Positions 57,480-64,000 of a stretch of DNA of 64,000 bases are shown here, in pieces; the first letter of the stretch is position 1, and each line of letters starts with the position of its first letter. The DNA is from Hyalella azteca. Taxonomy: Eukaryota; Arthropoda; Malacostraca; Amphipoda; Hyalellidae. The notes under the pieces are model-generated. The model saw only the letters and a list, made by a program, of their open reading frames with translations, was not told the DNA's origin and did no database searches. A program made the translations under genes and the position numbers. The stretch lies in contig NW_025947503.1 of the NCBI RefSeq assembly GCF_000764305.2, positions 50,321-114,320 on the forward strand, given 5' to 3'.

Positions 57480-59345
57480 AACCCGCCATCTTCACCTTCA
57501 CGTTCCCATATACTGGAGATTGCACTTTTGGATTCGGTGCTCATTGACTGAATATTTTCGCCATTATTATGAAGACGAATCATTCGAACTCAAAGTCAAG
57601 ATTTTGTTTGATAAATTAAAATAAAAGCTTCCTTGATTATTTCTTTACTTTGACACCCTTTCGATTGTGTGAATATCTCACATGTTCACTTGGCCTGTGT
57701 GAATTTTTGTCTGTACCAATTCATGACTTCATCTCTCTTCCTAAAGTGGCGACGTCACGCTTGGAAATATGCGCACAAGGTTTGTTGGGAATATTGGCGA
57801 TTGGTCATGCGTGTCTTCTGCATGACGAAGGCACATGTAGACAATCATTTCTTCACAGTCACTTCAACTTTAAATACTTTACCCGACGCAACGCTCCGCT
57901 TGTGGATCTTAAATAATAATTCCACAGCAAATTAGAAGACGGATAGTGGCATGCTTGTTGACAGCTGTTAGCCCTTTCGTTGGCACTCCCCTTCTAAGCA
58001 GTAGTCACTTAGTAGCACGAGTATGAAGACGAATTCGTGCTGTCCTCATTTCATGCAGACTCCTCTGGTTCATGGAAGTGTCCGGGGCACGTTTATGCGC
58101 CTCCAGACTTATTATATATTATATATTACTACCTGAAGATGGATTCTTCGCCTAAGTGAGTGAGAGATAAGTAAGACAGCATCTGTCTAGAGAACTTATC
58201 TTGATATGGGGTTTTAATACATGGAAATTATAATAGTGCTATAAGGCTTAGACGGCTGCTGTTATATCGGAGCAGTTCCATCGCGAGTTTCATTGCGGCG
58301 TGCCAGTTAGTTACTGGAGGCTTTACTAAGGTTTCCAGCCCTCTTATAGAGTCCCAACTTCCGCCCTCAACTGAGGTCTTGATCGCGTGATCTCTCACGG
58401 GATGTTGTCCATGCTGTCTCAGGTGTAGGACTTTTCCATCAATCTCTACAACGTTTAGTGAATATTACGTCGCAATTACAGATGATCTAATCTTAGAATA
58501 TAATTAACATGATTATAATGAGACGCCTGATTCACCCAAGACAGAGCAGAGCCTCTAACAGCGTACGTGGGTTGCAGAGACTGATATAGAGTGTCATTTA
58601 CCGTCGTCATCTCAATTTAGCCACATATTTCTTCCGTAACTAATGTACATATAGCTAAAAAATGAAAGTAATAGTAATTAATAAAATAAAATTGACATGA
58701 AAATAATCAATATAATACATTACGATTCACTCTGAAATATAACAATCCCGAATAAAGTCAATAAAGCATTTGACTATAGCCGATGAAAATATTTCTGCTT
58801 TGTTTCTCGCGCGAGTGAAGTGGCTTGCCAATTCAGAAGGATTTCATGCTAGTCTAAAGAAATATCTAATATTACTTCGGTATCAAATAAAAAAAATTGA
58901 CGAACTTTAAACTTTTTCAAATTCACTGCAAAATTAGTATTTTTTCGCATTGTGATGACATGTAAATTATGGCCACATTCATCGTCCCAAGTAGCGGATT
59001 AATTTAATGTCTGTGGACACGCAGCAATAGCTCCGACAACATGGAACGTTCAACAAAGCCGAAACGACGGAGGTGCACAATTGGTCTATGATCCTGCATT
59101 TGCTAGATGATCCGCTCCTTTGTATGGAAAACGTTCGTCTTAATTATCAAGGATTTGTCGCTTGTGAGTATTGTGAGTAGCGTCTAAGAAGAGAAAGTTA
59201 TAATTTCATAATCTGTATAAGGGAGAAGTGTTTCATGGAACGCATGTTGCGTCGATCGCATAATGCTTTGATCACGTGTTGCGACGATCGTGTGTTGTGG
59301 CAATTTACTTCGCCGCTCCTGACCGCTGTTGCAGTAGCCGATCAT
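57480..59345. other. No gene recognised
   Basis: Non-coding, lying 3' of the minus-strand receptor gene. A short frame at 57650-57935 shows no known motif. Confidence 0.45.
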
Positions 59346-59412
59346 TTATTTGTGCTGAGCGCTGTCACTGTTGAGTTTGCAGTCATCAGTGATGTACAGA
59401 TGAACCTTCGAC
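59346..59412 (-). CDS. Third NLR paralogue, terminal exon F'' with stop
   Basis: On the minus strand a pyrimidine-rich acceptor (TTTGCCTTATCCCAACAG) precedes a 67-nt exon. In the phase left by E'' it reads SKVHLYITDDCKLNSDSAQH K then TAA (59348-59346). It matches the terminal F exons (ILRLCIRDE) in its strand pattern, H/R-L-x-I-x-D. The tail is longer than in the plus-strand copies. Confidence 0.6.
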
Positions 59413-60405
59413 CTGTTGGGATAAGGCAAAGTTTAAAGTGTGACATCTGAGGGTGTACATCTGAAGGCTGTTCTCAAACACTGCCATGAGCAGAAAAACA
59501 CGAGTGTTTAACTGAGGAATCGTTTTCCTTCGTGATAAAGGAAGGGAGTACTGAGCGAGAAGATGTCATGAAAAAAGAGGGGGAGTATTAAGCGGAAAGA
59601 TATCATGATAAAATAACTTTTAATTGTTGATGGTGATGAGAACGCTTGTGGTAGGAGCGTTGCGATGCTGGATATGGCTGATGGCTTTCACTCCAAATAA
59701 ATGTAATTTCAGGCGATTTTTCACGCATCTCCATTCGCTAACATGTCGCTATATTCGACAATAACAAAGGCAGGTAGTTTCATTATACCGACACCGATGT
59801 AATTATGGGTTATAAACTATGTGTTGAGACATATTTCCAGTATTACTGAACCACCTATTAGCCTTACTCATCAGTATGCATGTCATCTTATCTGATCTTA
59901 ATTTTTTAACGCCCGACGATTGACGTTATAACATTTAATACATCTTAAATAGCAGCAAGTTCTCACTTGCACCATTTATGAAGGTTTGATATTGTTTTTG
60001 TTTAGTGGCAGGATATTGCAAAATATTAATGTTTTTCTAGCTACCCATGAACTTGAACATTACAATTACGTGACTAGCATATCTAGGTTAACTAAATCTA
60101 CAAGATTACATTAGACTGTCCAAAAAGTACAGTATCTTAGTTAACTAATTCATTTGCAGCTGAGACATATTGATAAGTTTTACACAGCCAAATATTGGTG
60201 TTTGCTTCCCTATTTCCAATAACTACTCTCTGGCAGCCTAGATGCAGTGAGTCTGAAAGAAAAAATTAAGCTACCTGGGAGACAATCGCTGGGGGTTCAC
60301 TGTTCATGCGTTTGCATCCACTCTTTCTAACACTAATCACACCGTCATTAATATCAAACCTCTTGAACTTTAACATTGATTTCGCGTGTAATATTGATAA
60401 CTCAC

Positions 60406-60531
60406 CCGTGAGTCTCGGCGCGCGTGTCGCCCTCGCCGCCCGTCCTGACGCGCAGCTCCTGGAGTCTCAGCAGCAGAAGCTGCACGTCTTCCGCACGCAG
60501 CTCGCTGTCCCACACCTCAAGCTTCCCAAAC
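60406..60531 (-). CDS. Third NLR paralogue, exon E'' (leucine-rich-repeat-like)
   Basis: 126 nt on the minus strand between TATGTCCAG and CACGG|GTGAGT, the same length and phases as E2. Reads FGKLEVWDSELRAEDVQLLL, then RLQELRVRTGG. Same strand-loop-helix-turn as the other E exons but well diverged. GC-rich against AT-rich flanks. Confidence 0.75.
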
Positions 60532-60756
60532 CTGGACATAGACATTTTAATGTGCAAGAGTCAGCATAAAGCTTGACTAAATTCCATTCGTAACATAAAA
60601 CTTATATTTACCCATCGCACAGACCACATTCTTTTTTAGCCCCATATATGAGATTTTCTACATGACACACAATCCTTAATGATTTTTGCACAAAAAACAC
60701 AAACTTCATTTATTTCTATCTGGCATTAAAATTCAACTCGCCATAAATTCAAACGT

Positions 60757-61984
60757 TTAAGGGATCGTCTGGGTCCAAGAAAACTTCTACATTTATTAAC
60801 CAATCTTCCTGAAATTTCACGCACATACGAAACTTGTACAATAAAAAATAATTTGCTTGTATGAATTTTTCGGCAAAAATGGAAGAAAACGAGAAATTAA
60901 TAGAAAACATCAAAATAGGGGGTTCTCTAAAAAAGTTTCTAACTTTAGCAAATCACAAGCTCCAATGTCGAGACACATATCATTCGATTCGTAACAACAT
61001 TATCTAGCGACACTAGAGGCCCGATTTTTTTATTTTCCTCGTCGTTTCTCTTTTATGTGCGTTTTTCTCAATTTATACACATTTTACCCCTTCCCCCACC
61101 CCTCCCACATATAGGGAGGGGTGGGGTCAAACCATGCTCAAATTCGAAAAAGGGCTTCTAGAGTCGCTAGGTATGGTCTTTACGAATCGAATGGTATGCT
61201 ATATTCATTGCTGTAGCTTGAAAATTGTTGGAGTTATTATATTTTTAAGATGCATTTTTGGATTTTTAAAAATTTTCAAGGAAGCCAATTAAAGTAAAAT
61301 TCATTGAAAAGAGAAGAATATGACAAAAAATTTCTTGATATTGTAGCCCAAGCTTTTTTATTGCCATTTATTTGCTTTCAGGGTACCAGCGCGCCTCTTT
61401 AGACTCATTCATGTCCAGTTTTACGTGAATAATTAGTTATAAATGGGACTTTTTATGTATATGTGCATATATAAAGTATTCACTTTACATAACTTTACAA
61501 CGGCATTACGCAAAAACTATTGCATTTACATACATGGTAGTAGCTTTGTTGAATGCGTCTTGCTTGTAGCTTTCAAACGAGTGCAAACACTTTGCAATTA
61601 ACGCAAATAATGATCTATAAATACTATTTTTAAATGAAAAATTTGTAAATATTGATATAAAATGGTCGCCAAATCTATTGCACGTACATCCCTGGTAGTG
61701 TTTTTGTTGAACGCGCTTTGTTTGTAGCTGTCAAACGAGTGCAAACACTTTGCAATTAACAAGCATAGTGATCAATAAATTCAGATTTAATTTGAAGAAA
61801 TTTTTGTACATTTTGTTAAAAAATGTTCATTTTATATATTTTAAAAAATTCTAGAAAAAAAAAACTAGAGCACGCACGTGCATCCGGATTGCTGCGTTAG
61901 ACGCGACTTTTCAGCAGCTACAAAATGAGCCAATAAAACGGAAAAACAAAAATTTTCGATTTTTGACCCAGACGATCCCCTTAA
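60757..61984. mobile_element. TTAA-flanked element with terminal and internal inverted repeats
   Basis: Left end TTAAGGGATCGTCTGGGTC and right end GACCCAGACGATCCCCTTAA are inverted copies (one base length difference), each with TTAA at the edge. Inside is a longer imperfect palindrome: about 60930-61020 against about 61140-61235 (ATTCGATTCGTAACAAC against GTCTTTACGAATCGAATG). A direct duplication (about 61520-61600 and 61690-61770, both with CAAACGAGTGCAAACACTTT) lies in the right half. No transposase frame. TTAA flanks are typical of piggyBac-type integration, so a non-autonomous piggyBac-like element is the best guess. It lies in the intron between D'' and E'' or next to E''. Confidence 0.65.
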
Positions 61985-62648
61985 AAGAAAAATGAGACCT
62001 GGCTGACCACAAATTTTGATGATGTTCAATATTTTCACGTTCATAAACCCCGTCAGATATTTTTTAATGTTATTGAATGAGGTAACTGACTTTTTATGAG
62101 TCACAAAATTTACTCTAATTTCCACCATCTTGACCTTTCACTGCTACCGTCGAGCACAATCATGTTAAATAATATTTTAACCCACTCACAGTAACCAGCG
62201 GACCATTGTAAGAATTTGCATCAAAGTTATCCTTTTCATGCATGTTAAAAGGATGAAGTTATCCTTTTAATTCTGAACGTTTAAACATTTTTATCAGCAT
62301 CTAGTTTCAATTTCCTTGTTGGAACGCTGTCGCTTAACTTATGTTTGACTTCATGGTGCTCTGCACGTGTTTATTTATCACGAGTAAACTTTCGCTATAA
62401 GTTTTTTTCTCTTGCGCAGTTTCTGTCAGTAGATACAACTTCTGTCCGGTTGCGTTCGAAATAGCTTTCTGTGCCCATGAACTTAAAATGAATTTTTGGA
62501 GCTGTCATGGCTTCTATAGAGAAATAAATATTTATTTTTCTGCCCTCTGAAGGTAGTTAGGAAGGGAAAATCCGTCATTCAATATTCCAAATCGGTCTTT
62601 AAACCAGATAAACAAAATTTAAACCATTAATTCCCTCGCAATACAGAC

Positions 62649-62796
62649 CGGCCCCCGTTAGATGCAAATGAGGCGATGGTGTGCTCCACGGCCTCCCAAG
62701 ACCCCTCATCCGCCCCTTCCACAATCAGTGCTGGTGCGGGCGATGATGGCAGCGCACACTTCGGGGAGGTGGTGGGCAGTGGGAACGTGAACACGC
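62649..62796 (-). CDS. Third NLR paralogue, exon D''
   Basis: 148 nt on the minus strand between AAATGCAG and GGCCG|GTCTGT, exactly the length and phases of D2 and D2'. Reads VFTFPLPTTSPKCALPSSP, then LIVEGADEGSWEAVEHTI and SFASNGG. The EGSWEAV helix is the D signature. Joins E'' in frame (CG+G, Arg). Confidence 0.75.
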
Positions 62797-62799
62797 CTG

Positions 62800-63963
62800 C
62801 ATTTGTTACATCATTTAGAACATTTATTGTTTGTTTAAGATATTCAACACAACACTCAGTGAAGTTATGATTTTCAACTGGCCTTGCAATTGAACGCAAG
62901 CTGGTATTTGTTGCGGTAGGCACTGAAATGCCCCCTCCCCCAAAGCTGAATTATGAAGAGCAAGAAGTAAAAAGAAATGTAAATGTAATTAAATTAACTG
63001 AAGAATCACGGGCAAGAAATGTAAATCTGTTGAAAAAATGGGCTTTAAAACAGACATGGCCAACATTATACATTATTTATTGTAAACATGATACCTTATA
63101 ATACTTTGTAATATTCTGTATGGCTTTAAATTATTGGGCTTCTGCAATGATGAAGCACTAAATCTGACGTAAAGGAAAATTTGATTGATTTTCAATGATG
63201 TTACGAGCATAATGGTTGCTGAAAATAGATAAACATACGATAGAAATATTTTTAAATTGATGTACAAGACAACATAATTGATGTGAAAGACTCCGTCGCT
63301 GTCATGTCACAACAGTAAAAACCAATCTTAGCGCTAATGATCAGTGACGTTAAATAGACCTTAGGTGCTGATGGTACTTTTATACCGTACGCCATAAGCT
63401 CATTATCTGACATACAGTGGAGGAGTGCATCGTAAATGACTTTCAAATCTCCGCAATAATATTATTAATGAAAATGGTTGTAGCTTATTTAGCGTGAGAA
63501 GATTTTATTAATTAATTTCATTAATAAATTTTTCATTCAGTAAATTTAATTTATTTATTTCAGTTATTATATTTTATTCATTAAGTTTAAGAAGGTTTCA
63601 TTGTTTGCTACAAAGTTTCTAAAACTGTAGGACGCTTTTAAATGAATAATTGAAGGCGCTCGGAATAACAAACGTTACGTGCTCTTAATTTAATGTAAAG
63701 AGTGGCATGACAGATGTAAAGTTATACAAATCTTTAGTAATGTGCTCTTCATTAAATTGAAATTTCTTATGATGCAAGAAGTATTTTATACACGAGATTT
63801 AAAGATCGGCATTTTTTGCTGAACAATTATAGAATAGCTTGTACGGCCCCCCTTACACAAAATCTGGGAGCATATCAGTTGATGTTTGATGTATAGGAAA
63901 GACTTTCCTCTCAGGGTTGACTGGGTTCTACTTCCGTCTCTGGAAGAGTTCGTCTCCACTCAC
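62800..63963. other. Intron C''-D'' of the minus-strand paralogue
   Basis: AT-rich sequence with no minisatellite, unlike the equivalent introns of the plus-strand copies. No other exon seen. Confidence 0.5.
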
Positions 63964-64000
63964 TGAGTTGCTCGTACGTGCTACTGAGGGCGCTGAGGTC
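63964..64000 (-). CDS. Third NLR paralogue, exon C'' (partial, cut by the window edge)
   Basis: The last 37 bases on the minus strand read DLSALSSTYEQL and end CTCA|GTGAGT in phase 1, matching the end of C2 (DLSALRGKYLHL, CTCG|GTCAGT). Upstream exons must lie beyond 64000. Confidence 0.65.

Noticed and set aside
57495..57535. Minus-strand GNVKVKMAGW as the terminal F exon of the third paralogue
   Set aside because: The strand pattern fits but the phase from E'' does not. The exon at 59412-59346 has both correct phase and a better acceptor.

Overview
This window is eukaryotic nuclear DNA: AT-rich, intron-bearing, and crowded with minisatellites and dispersed repeats, with no operons or ribosome-binding sites. 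The gene content (a HEPN-NACHT receptor with phased GT-AG introns, a calpain EF-hand exon) and the repeat load suggest an arthropod, perhaps a malacostracan crustacean such as an amphipod. That identification is inference; no single sequence proves it. It is a short-read draft: there is a run of N at 10721-10763, single Ns at 31150 and 54841, and an untrimmed Nextera mate-pair junction at 31201-31238.

Layout. 1-20 kb holds no confident gene. It contains several copies of one dispersed repeat family (here called R1), SINE tails, a 53-bp satellite array (9826-10720), other minisatellites, a PHD-like zinc-finger fragment (about 8421-8711, minus) and one uncharacterised open frame (5969-6316, minus).

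20.9-37.7 kb is the main locus. A 609-codon first exon (20918-22746) encodes a HEPN-like domain, a NACHT NTPase and the start of a winged-helix/superhelical region. It is followed by small GC-rich exons encoding an uncharacterised C-terminal repeat region. I recognise six exon types, A to F, whose boundary phases fit in the order A-B-C-D-E-F. The series occurs twice (A1, a doubtful B1, C1, D1, E1, F1, then A2-F2) and ends with a stop codon in F2 at 37660. Exon E looks like a ribonuclease-inhibitor-type leucine-rich repeat, so the gene is best read as a divergent NOD-like innate immune receptor.

40.3-49.4 kb is a tandem duplicate of about 29.0-39.97 kb. It carries C1-F1 and A2-F2 again but lacks the NACHT exon and has lost exon C2. 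The two copies carry different lesions: a TGA inside A2 of the first copy, and a frame-breaking loss of C2 in the second. A third, more diverged relative runs on the minus strand at the right edge (exons C, D, E and terminal F between 64000 and 59346) and shows no lesion in the part seen.

50-59 kb is mostly repeats, a tRNA-derived SINE and a calpain-like EF-hand exon on the minus strand (56526-56399) with an in-frame stop and a locally triplicated exon end. 60757-61984 is a transposon-like element with inverted ends and TTAA flanks. A notable theme is that many introns of the receptor locus carry their own minisatellite, and the one after exon E1 repeats the 5' splice site itself about 21 times.
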